Shown: positions 36,616 to 45,550, counted from the first letter of the stretch. The stretch is 57,186 bases of DNA from an uncultured Fidelibacterota bacterium (GCA_913043235.1 CAJWLO010000016.1:1-57186), one strand, 5' to 3'. Made by a program: numbers and translations. Notes: generated by a model not told the origin, from the sequence alone.

Positions 36616-36651
36616 TCCCATAAACAAAAAACCCCGCTTGAAGCAGGGTTT
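36616..36651 (-). terminator. Copy of the dispersed terminator-like repeat
   Basis: Read on the minus strand: CCCTGCTTCAAGCGGGGT stem followed by TTTTTTGTTTATGGGATATTGG. The stem has a short T-run on the minus strand, so it terminates the YdhR-like gene at 36673. It is a member of the repeat family described under findings. Confidence 0.8.
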
Positions 36652-36672
36652 GATGATTTTGACTAAAGCACT

Positions 36673-36975
36673 TTACCCACTTGTAATTTTTGTGGGCGCA
36701 TCCAGCACATCGTACGCTTTATAGGAAACATTCACAAAACTTGGATTACTACCCAGCACTTCATCATAAAACTGACTATTGAGATAATCTTCCATTGATT
36801 TGTGATTTTCCCAAGTGTAGACACCGCCATAAACATTATTTTCTTTATCTGACAGCCAAACTTTAGAAACTAAACCATTTAAATCACTAAACGCTGGTGC
36901 TACCTCAGCAGCGGCACCCATATAATCTTCGTGACTAATTCCTTCTAGATTAAAATTCACTATTTGAATAACCAT
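36673..36975 (-). CDS. YdhR-like monooxygenase family protein
   Basis: A 100-aa ABM-fold (dimeric alpha/beta barrel) protein with motif VSKVWLSDKENNVYGGVYTW, as in YdhR-type putative monooxygenases. The start is preceded by AGAGGAG. Acts in the cytosol; substrate unknown. Confidence 0.8.
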   Translation of the reverse strand: MVIQIVNFNLEGISHEDYMGAAAEVAPAFSDLNGLVSKVWLSDKENNVYGGVYTWENHKSMEDYLNSQFYDEVLGSNPSFVNVSYKAYDVLDAPTKITSG

Positions 36976-37103
36976 TCTGGTTTCTCCTCTATTTTATATT
37001 AATTAAACTATAACCTCATGGGAAAAATTGCCATAACATTGTATTAAGCGCAAATAAAAAACATCTATTTGAGAGCTTGATTTTAATAGAATATATTTTA
37101 ATA

Positions 37104-37469
37104 TTAAATCCAGATATCATTAGGAGCAGTTAAATCATTAACTCCATCACCTGTGTTAATAACTCCTTTTGGTTCGATAAGCATTATCAGACATTCTTTT
37201 TCTGAATATGGTTTATGGTCTAAACCAGCAGGAACTACATACAATTCACCTTCTGATAAGTTGACAGTACCATTTTGAAATTCAATTTTCATTTTTCCAT
37301 CAATTACAATAAATACCTCATCTGTATCTTTGTGATTATGCCAGATAAATTCACCCTTGATTTTTGCAAGTTTAAACTGATAGTCATTCATCTCTGCGAT
37401 CACTTTTGGTGACCAGTGTTCAGAAAATTTTTTGAATTTCTCATGAAGATTAATTTTTTTGTTTATCAT
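37104..37469 (-). CDS. Cupin domain protein
   Basis: About 121 aa; the ATG at 37469 follows an in-frame TTG. A single cupin with the metal motif WHNHKDTDEVFIVIDG (His, His, Glu) and the second motif LYVVPAGLDHKPYSEKE. It could bind a metal and a small molecule; function unknown. Confidence 0.85.
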   Translation of the reverse strand: MINKKINLHEKFKKFSEHWSPKVIAEMNDYQFKLAKIKGEFIWHNHKDTDEVFIVIDGKMKIEFQNGTVNLSEGELYVVPAGLDHKPYSEKECLIMLIEPKGVINTGDGVNDLTAPNDIWI

Positions 37470-37488
37470 ACCCAAATATACTAATCTG

Positions 37489-37520
37489 CCCAGAAATAAA
37501 AAACCAGCACTGGGTTTTTC
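37489..37520 (-). terminator. Terminator-like hairpin, repeat relative
   Basis: AAAACCAGCAC TGGGTTTT forms a short stem with A and T runs on both sides. It lies between the convergent-looking ends of the cupin region and the PNGase-like gene. Confidence 0.5.
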
Positions 37521-37550
37521 AATTCAATGTGTCAGTTTGAGACTTCTAGT

Positions 37551-39260
37551 TTAGGGCACTTGTCCAATCAGGAATGGATACCGAATCTCCTGACCAAAAT
37601 CCGGTGGAAACTCCACCAACACCGAATCGTAACTGCCCAAAATTTGCAACTTACCGCTACTGCCTACAGAGTCCTTATTACTCATCCACCAAAGACGGTC
37701 TATACCGTCCTCTTTTTGATCGGTAAATAATAACTCATAGAATCCTGCATCCAGATGCATAGGTATTTCATAGAACTGGTCATCTTCCAAGTTATCCATC
37801 TTTAATATTGTAGAATCAGCCTGGTTGCGGATGGTAAGTGTATTTTCCCTGGCCCTTCCAAAATTATTGGTCTGCAGGTGAATAGTAAAAGCTTCGGGTA
37901 GCACAGCGGGTATTTGTACCCTGGTCATGAGTTGATTATCCTGAGAGTAGTCATCTTGTATGTCGTTTACCGCTGTGATCTCGACTACAAAGTTTTGATT
38001 CTGGTTAAGACCGGACCAGTCAGGTATTGGAAGTACAATCTCTGCCTGCTCCAGAAAGAGCATCAGGCCCCGCCAATGATAAGTTGACCGGGTGCCATTT
38101 AGCATTCCGTAGGTAATTCCCATATTGCGAATTACGTTAGATCCGCTGTTCAAAACAATAATCCTGGGTTCGAATAGGGTAGGGTTTATACGCGAATATT
38201 TATCCTCAGAACTGGGGCTAATGATCTCTTTTAATTCTGCATTGATTGAGAAATTAGGAGCACTATAAGAGAATAGCTGGTGAGCCATACGGTAAATGCC
38301 CGCATTTTCCCGTTCATCCTCTAGCGGTTCGATTTTATAATCGATAGTAACTTCTCCTCCAGGGTCTACAAGATCGGTGATTTCAAAAGAATATTCGTCC
38401 ACTTTTGTTCCTGGACACCAGCCGGCTCGATCGTAGGGCCACGTGCCGCCTTGCGGGTACACAGGATTGTTGCCACAGTCTTTCCATATATTCCAAGTAA
38501 ATGTCTTATTACCATTGAGCCAGTAAGCATGCCACTTATCAGTCCATTCACAACAATTGTGAGGCCCCTCATGACCGTGACCGGATATGATCGCCTTTAT
38601 ACGATACCCTTCAGCATCTGGTCGAAGAATAAGTGTTTTTGCCTGTAGAACAGAATCGCTTGCTATGGCACTATAACGATACATATAACTATAATGCTCA
38701 TCTAATTCCCCAGGAGAATATATATTTTCCACTGTAAGCACATCCCGAACCGGAGTGCCAGCAATAAACAGGAATTTCAAATCCAGTAATTCCTGGTTAT
38801 TGCCCACGGTAAGATCCAGATTCCCTTTCAATAGCGGCGCATAATCGGTGATATCATAGGTCCAAATCCAGCCTTGGTCCCCTCCTAGATACAGTCTCTT
38901 GCCGTAAGGCGTCACATAACTGCCGAGTTTAAAAATCTCAGTTGTATCTTCCATAGGAACATGCAACAATACATCCCAGATATAATCCCACTCCCCACAG
39001 TCATATTTATCACCTTTCGTTGATGGATCACATTTCAGGGTCTGCACTAACCATATCTTATTCCAGGTCGTATTCTGATTGGGGAACGATACAGTAACGC
39101 GGTATGGAGCATTCCAACCTTCCGGACTGGGTGTTTTGAAAGTGATGGGATGAATCACCAATGTATCACCGCTCTTCATATCAGTGTAAACCAGTCCCAG
39201 GAAAATAAGAAGTACAATGGGACGATATAATATGACGGCTTTGGGGCTCATAAAAGGCAT
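37551..39260 (-). CDS. Peptide-N-glycosidase F-like exported protein
   Basis: A 569-aa protein with an N-terminal hydrophobic signal (residues 10-22). The N-terminal half matches the PNGase F family: GEWDYIWDVLLHVP (with the catalytic-type Asp region), GHGHEGPHNCCEW (the Cys/Glu region) and NPVYPQGGTWPYDRAGWCPG. A C-terminal Ig-like region follows. PNGase F removes N-linked glycans from glycoproteins. Unlike its secreted neighbours it has no T9SS tail and ends at FLIGQVP, so it may be periplasmic or lack its sorting domain. Confidence 0.85.
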   Translation of the reverse strand: MPFMSPKAVILYRPIVLLIFLGLVYTDMKSGDTLVIHPITFKTPSPEGWNAPYRVTVSFPNQNTTWNKIWLVQTLKCDPSTKGDKYDCGEWDYIWDVLLHVPMEDTTEIFKLGSYVTPYGKRLYLGGDQGWIWTYDITDYAPLLKGNLDLTVGNNQELLDLKFLFIAGTPVRDVLTVENIYSPGELDEHYSYMYRYSAIASDSVLQAKTLILRPDAEGYRIKAIISGHGHEGPHNCCEWTDKWHAYWLNGNKTFTWNIWKDCGNNPVYPQGGTWPYDRAGWCPGTKVDEYSFEITDLVDPGGEVTIDYKIEPLEDERENAGIYRMAHQLFSYSAPNFSINAELKEIISPSSEDKYSRINPTLFEPRIIVLNSGSNVIRNMGITYGMLNGTRSTYHWRGLMLFLEQAEIVLPIPDWSGLNQNQNFVVEITAVNDIQDDYSQDNQLMTRVQIPAVLPEAFTIHLQTNNFGRARENTLTIRNQADSTILKMDNLEDDQFYEIPMHLDAGFYELLFTDQKEDGIDRLWWMSNKDSVGSSGKLQILGSYDSVLVEFPPDFGQEIRYPFLIGQVP

Positions 39261-39458
39261 GAAAATAAAAGATCTTTTAAGGAATGAAAAGTTAGCGGTA
39301 ATCTGCTAGATATCTTTTTGGGTTTTAAAATACTACCCTAAACTTATTTTAGAAAATTGATATTCCAACGGAACGTATTCTATTTTTAATATTATTTGAA
39401 TAATATTGATAAAATATAAAACCTCTCCTATACGGCGGTTGATTAAATTATTTATGAA

Positions 39459-39605
39459 CTATTTTTTAAAATAATTGAAAATTGAAAGTAGCATATCGTT
39501 TCTGGCTAAAAACCGGCTACCACATTTAGGACATGTTGATAACAGGCTGACGTATTCACTCAGTTTGGTCCTTGTCCACTTATGAGAACAAGATAGACAC
39601 TTCAT
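39459..39605 (-). CDS. Small zinc-ribbon protein (48 aa)
   Basis: The ATG is preceded by GGAG at 5 bases. Two CxxC pairs, MKCLSCSHKW and CPKCGSRF, frame 20 residues, a minimal treble-clef or rubredoxin-type zinc ribbon. The tail is short and hydrophobic-basic (LLSIFNYFKK). It may bind nucleic acid or act as a small regulator. Not present as a long ORF. Confidence 0.6.
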   Translation of the reverse strand: MKCLSCSHKWTRTKLSEYVSLLSTCPKCGSRFLARNDMLLSIFNYFKK

Positions 39606-39689
39606 TTTTACTCCTCATACTCCCGAAATCTAATCACAATCCCACAAACAATAAACCCGCCGCATGGTTAGATATCAATAGCAATGAAT

Positions 39690-40541
39690 TTATTCAGGTT
39701 GATCTCCATTTTTTATTATTAAAAGAATTGCAAAAAATATTATTGTTGAACCAATAATAAAATTATATGAGATATTATCGTGAAAAATAATTGTGCCTGC
39801 TATCGCGGAAAATGGTACTTGTATGTAGCTAACTGGTGCTGCCTTACTAGCGGGCAGGGATTTATATCCAAATGTTAAAAATGTTTGACCAAACTGAGTA
39901 CAAATCCCTACCAAAAAAAGAACAATCCAAATATTAAAACTAGGAGATATCCATCCTGTGTATGCGAAAGGGAAGCTCAATGGTACAGTGAATAGAGGAA
40001 AATAAAACATTATTACATAAGGCGATTCTTTCATGTTTGATGCTAACCTAACAAGTACATATGCAAGACCAGTTAATAATGCACCAATAATCGATATAAT
40101 GACATTTAATTTGTTGAATGATGCGTTTGGATTTAAGAATGGAAAGTTTAAAATTATATATACCCCTCCAAGACCCAGGAAAATCGCAAAATAAAGTCTT
40201 TTACCTACCTGTTCTGAGATTAAAATCGAAGCAAATAGAGTAGTAAATATAGGAAAGAGATATTGTATTACGGTTGCTTCTGAAAGTGAAAATCTTTGTA
40301 TAGCTTCGTATACAAAGAAAAGTGCAACTGAACCGGTTATTCCCCTTAGAATTAATATTTTTTGATTTTCTCCCCAAAGAATAATTTTTTTTCTTCTAAT
40401 TAATAAATACGTAAATATGAGAGTAATTAATCCTCTTGTAAACACAATTTGTATTGTTGGTAATTCTTGCCCTGCAATCTTTACAAAAACCGTCATAAGA
40501 CAAAAAAAGAAAGCACTAAGCGCCATATAGATATAACCCAT
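39690..40541 (-). CDS. EamA/DMT family transporter
   Basis: A 283-aa protein with ten helices in two EamA repeats (FVKIAGQELPTIQIVFTRGL; LRGITGSVALFFVYEAIQRF; LPASKAAPVSYIQVPFSAIAG). Related to the RhaT/YdcZ-like exporters; substrate unknown. It is distinct from the EamA gene at 20154. Confidence 0.85.
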   Translation of the reverse strand: MGYIYMALSAFFFCLMTVFVKIAGQELPTIQIVFTRGLITLIFTYLLIRRKKIILWGENQKILILRGITGSVALFFVYEAIQRFSLSEATVIQYLFPIFTTLFASILISEQVGKRLYFAIFLGLGGVYIILNFPFLNPNASFNKLNVIISIIGALLTGLAYVLVRLASNMKESPYVIMFYFPLFTVPLSFPFAYTGWISPSFNIWIVLFLVGICTQFGQTFLTFGYKSLPASKAAPVSYIQVPFSAIAGTIIFHDNISYNFIIGSTIIFFAILLIIKNGDQPE

Positions 40542-40932
40542 TATTAATAGTGATGATTTTTATATTAATTCACAATATAATAAGTAAGAGATTTAACGAA
40601 ATCAATAATATTTGTAAGATATCAATGCAATAATCCATCATTCCCAAAAACAGAAAACCCAATATAGCTGGGATTTGGTATAAGGAATTGCTGCTATGAT
40701 TGAGGATTTTGAATTGAAATGATTTCGGTTGAATCTTTTTTGAAACAAATGGGCAAAAAGTTTGTTATAAGAACTACCAAGACACACAACGGGCGGTACA
40801 ATATTTAATACTAGTTGTTCCATATCGCCGCCCGTCCTTCCGTAAATAAATACCTATCCATTCTTTCGCAAACAAAAAACCCCGGGTAACCGGCGCTGAT
40901 AATATCCTGCCAGTCAATGGATAAAGACTTAG
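40542..40932. other. Intergenic region with inverted repeat and terminator-like repeats
   Basis: It has no supported gene. It contains a degenerate repeat at 40628-40682, an inverted repeat ACGGGCGG (40789-40796) / CCGCCCGT (40828-40835) with a 31-base spacer, and a repeat copy at 40851-40898. The 61-codon frame inside is probably chance. Confidence 0.4.
40851..40898 (-). repeat. Copy of the dispersed terminator-like repeat
   Basis: Plus-strand text CAAACAAAAAACCCCGGGTAAC CGGCG, with GGGTAACC as the stem centre. It lies downstream of the Omp28/dockerin gene (minus strand). Confidence 0.6.
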
Positions 40933-42099
40933 CTAAATTGATCCTTCCAAAATCATTAAAGCAAGTCTCATTACATCAATATTATTTACTACTTCATCGC
41001 CTGAAATATCACCAATCTGATAGGCACAACCTTCTTGATATGTTGAAAGCACAAGGTCCGATAGAGATAAAATATCAAAAACATCAATAGACACAGTTGA
41101 ATCCGTATTTCTATCTCCATTGATATTACCAAAGACCCAGATGTTTTCATTATCGCAAAGATCACATGCATCACCCATACCATCGCTATCTATATCGTCC
41201 TGATCAGGATTATAAATAAAAACACAGTTATCATCATGACTAATAATTCCATCTTGGTCTGGGTCAACATCATTTATATTTATTTCTTGAACCTGAAATA
41301 TTTCTGAAGTGTTATCATTCTGAACTATGGCAATAATCTTGAGACTATCTGGATTCCAGGCTGCTTCATCAATGGTAAACGAACCTGAAAAATTCTGTGA
41401 CTCTCCAGAAGAAGAAATGGTCAGATCTCCAGCTGTAATCCAATGCCTGACTACATTCCTGGCATTGCGGTCTACCCATTCCCATATAAACCATGGAATC
41501 AGAATATTATCTTCAACCACAAAAATATGAACTTTTTGATTTTCATTACTTATATCGCTTTCTAAGGACACAATAATTTCATAATCAACATTGATACTAT
41601 CTTTAAAACCAGCAATCGATATTACATAGGGCGTATCAGCGCCAATAAAGCTCTGATAAACATTAAGATAATTACTATAAGCAGTAGTTGAATCAGCAGC
41701 ACCAATTATGACTTCAGTACCATTGAAAACTTCAAAGGGTACACCAGTAATGGTATTATTCCATCCGTAAGGTTCACCACGAACCTCAAAGCAATTAATA
41801 ACCGCACCATTATATATACACTCATCGAGATCTGACTCTTCATCAGTATAAGCATTCAAGTGCCACTGTGCGCTAATCAAAGTCCCCGGAAATTCATCTA
41901 ACAAATCAGATATTGCAAAACTTCCAAAACCACAGTAAGGGCACAAATGGGCGCCAGTAAAATCATCTACAAAAATACGCTGGCCATTTCTGGAAGCAGT
42001 CTCAACAATGATTCTAAGTTCATCAATTTTAGTGTCTAAAGGATCAAGACGTTGAGCAGATAAACAAGATAGAATGATTATAGAATAGAGAATCCTCAT
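40933..42099 (-). CDS. Exported Omp28-like protein with thrombospondin type 3 repeats and dockerin-like tail
   Basis: A 388-aa protein with a signal peptide (residues 1-15). The N-terminal domain (FVDDFTGAHLCPYCG near residues 44-58) resembles the thioredoxin-like Omp28 family, including a CPYC redox motif. Calcium-type repeats follow (DPDQDGIISHDDNC, DQDDIDSDGMGDACD), then a dockerin-like segment (GDISGDEVVNNIDVMRLAL). No T9SS tail. It could be a surface or periplasmic redox or structural protein. Confidence 0.75.
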   Translation of the reverse strand: MRILYSIIILSCLSAQRLDPLDTKIDELRIIVETASRNGQRIFVDDFTGAHLCPYCGFGSFAISDLLDEFPGTLISAQWHLNAYTDEESDLDECIYNGAVINCFEVRGEPYGWNNTITGVPFEVFNGTEVIIGAADSTTAYSNYLNVYQSFIGADTPYVISIAGFKDSINVDYEIIVSLESDISNENQKVHIFVVEDNILIPWFIWEWVDRNARNVVRHWITAGDLTISSSGESQNFSGSFTIDEAAWNPDSLKIIAIVQNDNTSEIFQVQEININDVDPDQDGIISHDDNCVFIYNPDQDDIDSDGMGDACDLCDNENIWVFGNINGDRNTDSTVSIDVFDILSLSDLVLSTYQEGCAYQIGDISGDEVVNNIDVMRLALMILEGSI

Positions 42100-42159
42100 A
42101 GTAATATAATTTATAAAATAATCACTGATCTATTGTACTAAATTACCATTAATATTACT

Positions 42160-42205
42160 ATCCATCATCCAACAAACAAAAAGCCCCGGGTGACCAGGAC
42201 TGATT
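42160..42205 (-). repeat. Copy of the dispersed terminator-like repeat
   Basis: Text AACAAACAAAAAGCCCCGGGTGACCAGG on the plus strand; the usual flank CCATCATCC precedes it. It lies 3' of the DUF4197 gene. Confidence 0.6.
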
Positions 42206-42227
42206 CTAAGTGTGCTACACAGATAAA

Positions 42228-42956
42228 CTAACTACCAAAAACCTTTTTGAGTAAATCAGTAGTCCTTTTTATTGGATTTTTTCTTATTTCAATTTCCTCT
42301 TTTGCAAGTACACTAAATAGCCCTTCAATCGTTTTTTGTGTAACATAAAATTCTAAATCCGGATTTATTTTTTTAACAAATGGTATTTTATTATAAATCT
42401 TCATAACACTTTTCCAATACTTTGTAGCATTTACTTTTTGTAATGATGATTTTATAATAGGTTTAAATTCATTTATAAGAGCGGAGTTCGTATGTGTATA
42501 GAGATAGTCAGTACCAGCTGTATTGTGCCCCTTAACAATACTAATTGCATCAACAAGCGTCATTTTTTTAATTGCATTAGAAAAAATGGGACCTGCTGAA
42601 ACAATGGCATCTTCTGCTGCTCTATTGATACTTAGTATTACTTTGTCTATCTCCTTTCCCATACCAATTTTTTTTAGTTGTTTTTTAATATTTTCAGCTT
42701 CAGGCGGAAATGGAATTTTGACTTTTTCATTTTTATAAAAACCGTCAGTTACAGATAGGATATTTACACCATTCTCAACACCTTTATTAAGAGTTTGTTT
42801 CAGTGCTGATGCGGCTTCTTCTTCAGTGAACGTTTTTACTTTTTTTGTAGCGTTTTTTATTTCATTATTTACTTTACCAGCGGCTTTTTTTATATCTTTC
42901 CAGCTCTGTGCTGAAATAAAAATTGGTAATAGTAGAGTAATAATCAACAATTTCAT
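42228..42956 (-). CDS. DUF4197 domain exported protein
   Basis: A 242-aa protein with signal peptide (ISAQS cleavage) and a helical DUF4197 domain (EEAASALKQTLNKGVENGVN; KILIPFPPEAENIKKQLKKIG-like; MTLVDAISIVKGHNTAGTDYL; VTQKTIEGLFSVLAKEE). Found in envelopes of many Bacteroidota and Proteobacteria; function unknown. Confidence 0.88.
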   Translation of the reverse strand: MKLLIITLLLPIFISAQSWKDIKKAAGKVNNEIKNATKKVKTFTEEEAASALKQTLNKGVENGVNILSVTDGFYKNEKVKIPFPPEAENIKKQLKKIGMGKEIDKVILSINRAAEDAIVSAGPIFSNAIKKMTLVDAISIVKGHNTAGTDYLYTHTNSALINEFKPIIKSSLQKVNATKYWKSVMKIYNKIPFVKKINPDLEFYVTQKTIEGLFSVLAKEEIEIRKNPIKRTTDLLKKVFGS

Positions 42957-42966
42957 TGTACATTAA

Positions 42967-43025
42967 TCTACCCATCTTCCCACAAACAAAAAACCCCACG
43001 AATGTGGGGCTTAGTATTGTGAAAA
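42967..43025 (-). terminator. Copy of the dispersed terminator-like repeat with perfect hairpin
   Basis: CCCCAC (42994-42999) GAAT GTGGGG (43004-43009) followed on the minus strand by TTTTTTGTTTGTGGGAAGATGGG. It is the best-formed copy of the family. Confidence 0.8.
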
Positions 43026-43029
43026 GAGT

Positions 43030-43105
43030 AAAATTATTTTAACAGAACCATCTTATCCAATTGCTTGCTATTCTTTATATATAAATCTAAAATAGAACAT
43101 TTCAT
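43030..43105 (-). pseudogene. Orphan T9SS C-terminal tail remnant
   Basis: In the minus frame the sequence ends KQLDKMVLLK followed by TAA, the same ending as the T9SS tails in this window (RKMVLLK). No upstream gene body remains. It is directly followed by the hairpin repeat, as in intact genes. Confidence 0.45.
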
Positions 43106-43152
43106 GCATATACTGTTATTATATATTAATATTAAAAAAAAGGGAGTTTAAA

Positions 43153-43743
43153 ATGGATTTACGAATAATTTTCCTTGCATCATACGAAATGATTTTATCA
43201 GTGGTTTTTGGTCTACTGACCATATTCCTAGTTAATAAGATGTTTAATTGGACACTGCTGAAATCTGACAGCGAGAACTCTCTGGCCAAAGGAAATATTT
43301 CCATGGGTATTTTTGCTGGGACCCTTGTGGTCTGTAATCTAATGCTTGTTCAACCGAGTATTCTACCATCCATTAATACTCTACAAACTATGCTAACAGG
43401 TAGAGCATCTATGGACCTTAGTCTAATTCTTATTTCTTTTGGTTTTTTCCTTTTCTTTTATCTTGTAACCACAGTGCTTTCAATATGTGTTCTTTTTGCG
43501 GCAACATGGCTATATCTTAAAGCCACTGTCAACATTGATGAAATAAAGGAAATTAAAAAAAATAATATGGCCGTATCCATAATGCTATCGTTAGTTATTC
43601 TGGGGATGACACTGTTCATTCAACCATCTGTTAGTCGTTTTATAGCATCGTTTGTTAGGTATGATTTAAGTTTGGTAAAAAATAGTGATGAGCTTCGACA
43701 AGGAGAAGTGGCACCGCCTATGGAAAAAATAAACCCAGAATAG
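43153..43743 (+). CDS. DUF350 family membrane protein
   Basis: A 196-aa protein with about six helices arranged as two DUF350 (YjfL-like) repeats (NISMGIFAGTLVVCNLMLVQP and NNMAVSIMLSLVILGMTLFIQP). The start has a good ribosome site (GGGAG). The transglutaminase-like gene begins 7 bp after its stop, so they form a two-gene unit. In E. coli, YjfL lies in a locus with the ATP-grasp protein YjfC. Confidence 0.8.
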   Translation: MDLRIIFLASYEMILSVVFGLLTIFLVNKMFNWTLLKSDSENSLAKGNISMGIFAGTLVVCNLMLVQPSILPSINTLQTMLTGRASMDLSLILISFGFFLFFYLVTTVLSICVLFAATWLYLKATVNIDEIKEIKKNNMAVSIMLSLVILGMTLFIQPSVSRFIASFVRYDLSLVKNSDELRQGEVAPPMEKINPE

Positions 43744-43749
43744 CCTAAA

Positions 43750-45135
43750 TTGAAGAATTTAAAATTTCTATTAATACCTTATTCGTTGTTTACAATTCTA
43801 TTTTATATATATAGGTATTTTCTTTTACCAGAATATTTAAATGAAGTTCCTGGGGAGTTTAATGGAATAAATGGATACAAAAAAAATGCTTGGACAAGCC
43901 AAAAAAGTACTTCTGATAATAACTACTATAATTATACCTATAAGTTTAAAGACTTAAGTAATCAAACGCATATTTGGAAATGGTCTGCGCCAAAAAAAGA
44001 ATCTGATGAAATAATTAAACGATTTGGAGTCCCACCAAGTATTTATAAGCCCTATGTCTTAAGTCCAGAAGTAATTGCGAAGCGTAACAAACAAATAAAA
44101 GCAGGCTATTTTCATGCGATGAATAATTTGGTTATGCCTGATTACACTGCCATCGTAGATGCCAGCCGTCCTTTAGTCGCTGGATTGGCCAGCTTAGTGA
44201 AAAATACCGCTAAGGCCGATGCTCTATCATCCAGAGAGACAATCGAATTATTAATGTCGTTCTGTCAAGATATACCATATGGAATTCCACCTAATAATTA
44301 TAAAAATAAAGTTATTTCTGGGATATTTCCTCCACCTCTTGCATTAAAAAAAACATGGGGAGATTGTGATACAAAGGCAATTCTTTTTGCTGCAACATAC
44401 CTATCACTTCCTGGGACATCAATAGCACTTCTAGAATCTCCTGGTCATGTATCAATTGGAGTGGAAGGTATACCAGGTCCCTATGACAATGCAGTAAACT
44501 ATGGTGGGAAAAAATATATTTTTTCGGAACCGGTTGGTCCTGGAAAACATCCATTAGGTCATGCAGTATCCCCCTATGTTCAAGTCAAAATGGTTTATCC
44601 TATCAAACTAAAAGGGGAACTCATCCAACCCAAACTTCCAGTTATATCAGAATCAATTTCTCTTGGAAATAATGTTATACTTAGCATAAAAGATGGCAAT
44701 ACTTCAATAGCGGATAAGATAAAATTATTTTATAACCATGTTGGCCAGAATAAAACCTATTTTGAATTAACAACACGTCCAAGAAAAGATGGAACTATAA
44801 AATATTCTACTGAAAATAATATAATTTTTTTGATGATTAATGAGGTTGGCTATTATCATTATGGCAGCTATGATATCAGAAAATTTTCAAGCCTGGATTT
44901 AAATTTTTCTGAAGGGAATTGTATCTATATTAAAACCCGTCCAAAGAAAAAAGTTTTTCTATTTCAATATAAGAATGGTAAATACAGTGGCCTACAAATC
45001 CAAGCTGATAATCGTGGTATAGTTAGGGCAATAATGGAATCTGGTGAGTATGTAGCTTCCGTATCTCAGAAAATTTCAGGCGAGTTAAAACAATTCAATA
45101 GAGAGAAAAAAATAGGAATAACTTTTTCACTTTAG
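43750..45135 (+). CDS. Transglutaminase-like membrane-anchored protein
   Basis: A 461-aa protein starting at TTG, with one N-terminal helix (residues 5-22) and a large outer domain. The cysteine-protease-like core is visible: WGDCDTKAILFAATY near 202-216 (Cys), LLESPGHVSIGV near 235 (His) and KYIFSEPVGPG near 257 (acidic third residue). A C-terminal beta-rich region follows. This catalytic set defines transglutaminase-fold peptidases or crosslinkers. With DUF350 it forms an operon that seems to work at the membrane. Confidence 0.72.
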   Translation: MKNLKFLLIPYSLFTILFYIYRYFLLPEYLNEVPGEFNGINGYKKNAWTSQKSTSDNNYYNYTYKFKDLSNQTHIWKWSAPKKESDEIIKRFGVPPSIYKPYVLSPEVIAKRNKQIKAGYFHAMNNLVMPDYTAIVDASRPLVAGLASLVKNTAKADALSSRETIELLMSFCQDIPYGIPPNNYKNKVISGIFPPPLALKKTWGDCDTKAILFAATYLSLPGTSIALLESPGHVSIGVEGIPGPYDNAVNYGGKKYIFSEPVGPGKHPLGHAVSPYVQVKMVYPIKLKGELIQPKLPVISESISLGNNVILSIKDGNTSIADKIKLFYNHVGQNKTYFELTTRPRKDGTIKYSTENNIIFLMINEVGYYHYGSYDIRKFSSLDLNFSEGNCIYIKTRPKKKVFLFQYKNGKYSGLQIQADNRGIVRAIMESGEYVASVSQKISGELKQFNREKKIGITFSL

Positions 45136-45141
45136 TTTAAA

Positions 45142-45246
45142 ATGAAAATATTCTTTATTCTATTTTTATATATTTCTTTAATCAATTCACAAATTATTGA
45201 TTACGAAAAATTAGTTCCTATAAATAGATTTTATGATATCCAATAG
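45142..45246 (+). pseudogene. Truncated start of an exported protein (34 codons)
   Basis: ATG, then a clear signal peptide (KIFFILFLYISLINSQ), 16 more residues and a TAG. It starts 7 bp after the transglutaminase stop. It looks like the 5' part of a third operon gene cut off by a rearrangement. Confidence 0.55.
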
Positions 45247-45439
45247 AAGTCACATTATTATAAGCATTCCCTAGATTGAAATAGGTATGAGAATAATCAG
45301 GCTTTAATTCAATGGCATTTAAATAAAATAAAATTTGATTAGCATATTCTTCTGCATCGTATTTTTTCTGAAACCAGTCACAAAAGGAATGCTTAACACC
45401 TAATGAATCCAATGAAGTTCTGTCCCAAAACCAATCCAA
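45218..45439 (-). pseudogene. TPR gene fragment
   Basis: The minus frame encodes AIELKPDYSHTYFNLGNAYN, a clear TPR repeat, preceded by DAEEYANQILFYLN. There is only a TTG start and no signal, and the 3' end meets the truncated plus-strand gene. Probably part of a larger TPR gene left by rearrangement. Confidence 0.5.
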
Positions 45440-45479
45440 TCAATAGTAGTTATAGCGCAATGCGGTTAACCATATCCAA

Positions 45480-45550
45480 ATCTACCCATCCTCCCACTAA
45501 CAAAAACACCCAGGTAACCACCGGGGCTATAATGTGATAATATTAATCAA
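45480..45550 (-). repeat. Copy of the dispersed terminator-like repeat
   Basis: TCTACCCATCCTCCCACTAA then CAAAAACACCCAGGTAACCA and CCGGGGCTATAATGTG. It keeps the CTACCCATCNTCCCAC flank and the hairpin centre. Confidence 0.65.

Noticed and set aside
40638-40823. 61-codon minus frame
   Set aside because: No conserved pattern and it overlaps an inverted repeat and a terminator-like repeat.
40780-40900. The GC-rich inverted repeat and the dispersed repeats as integron attC sites
   Set aside because: No consistent RYYYAAC/GTTRRRY core pairs, gene orientation is mixed, and no integrase is present. The repeats fit terminators better.
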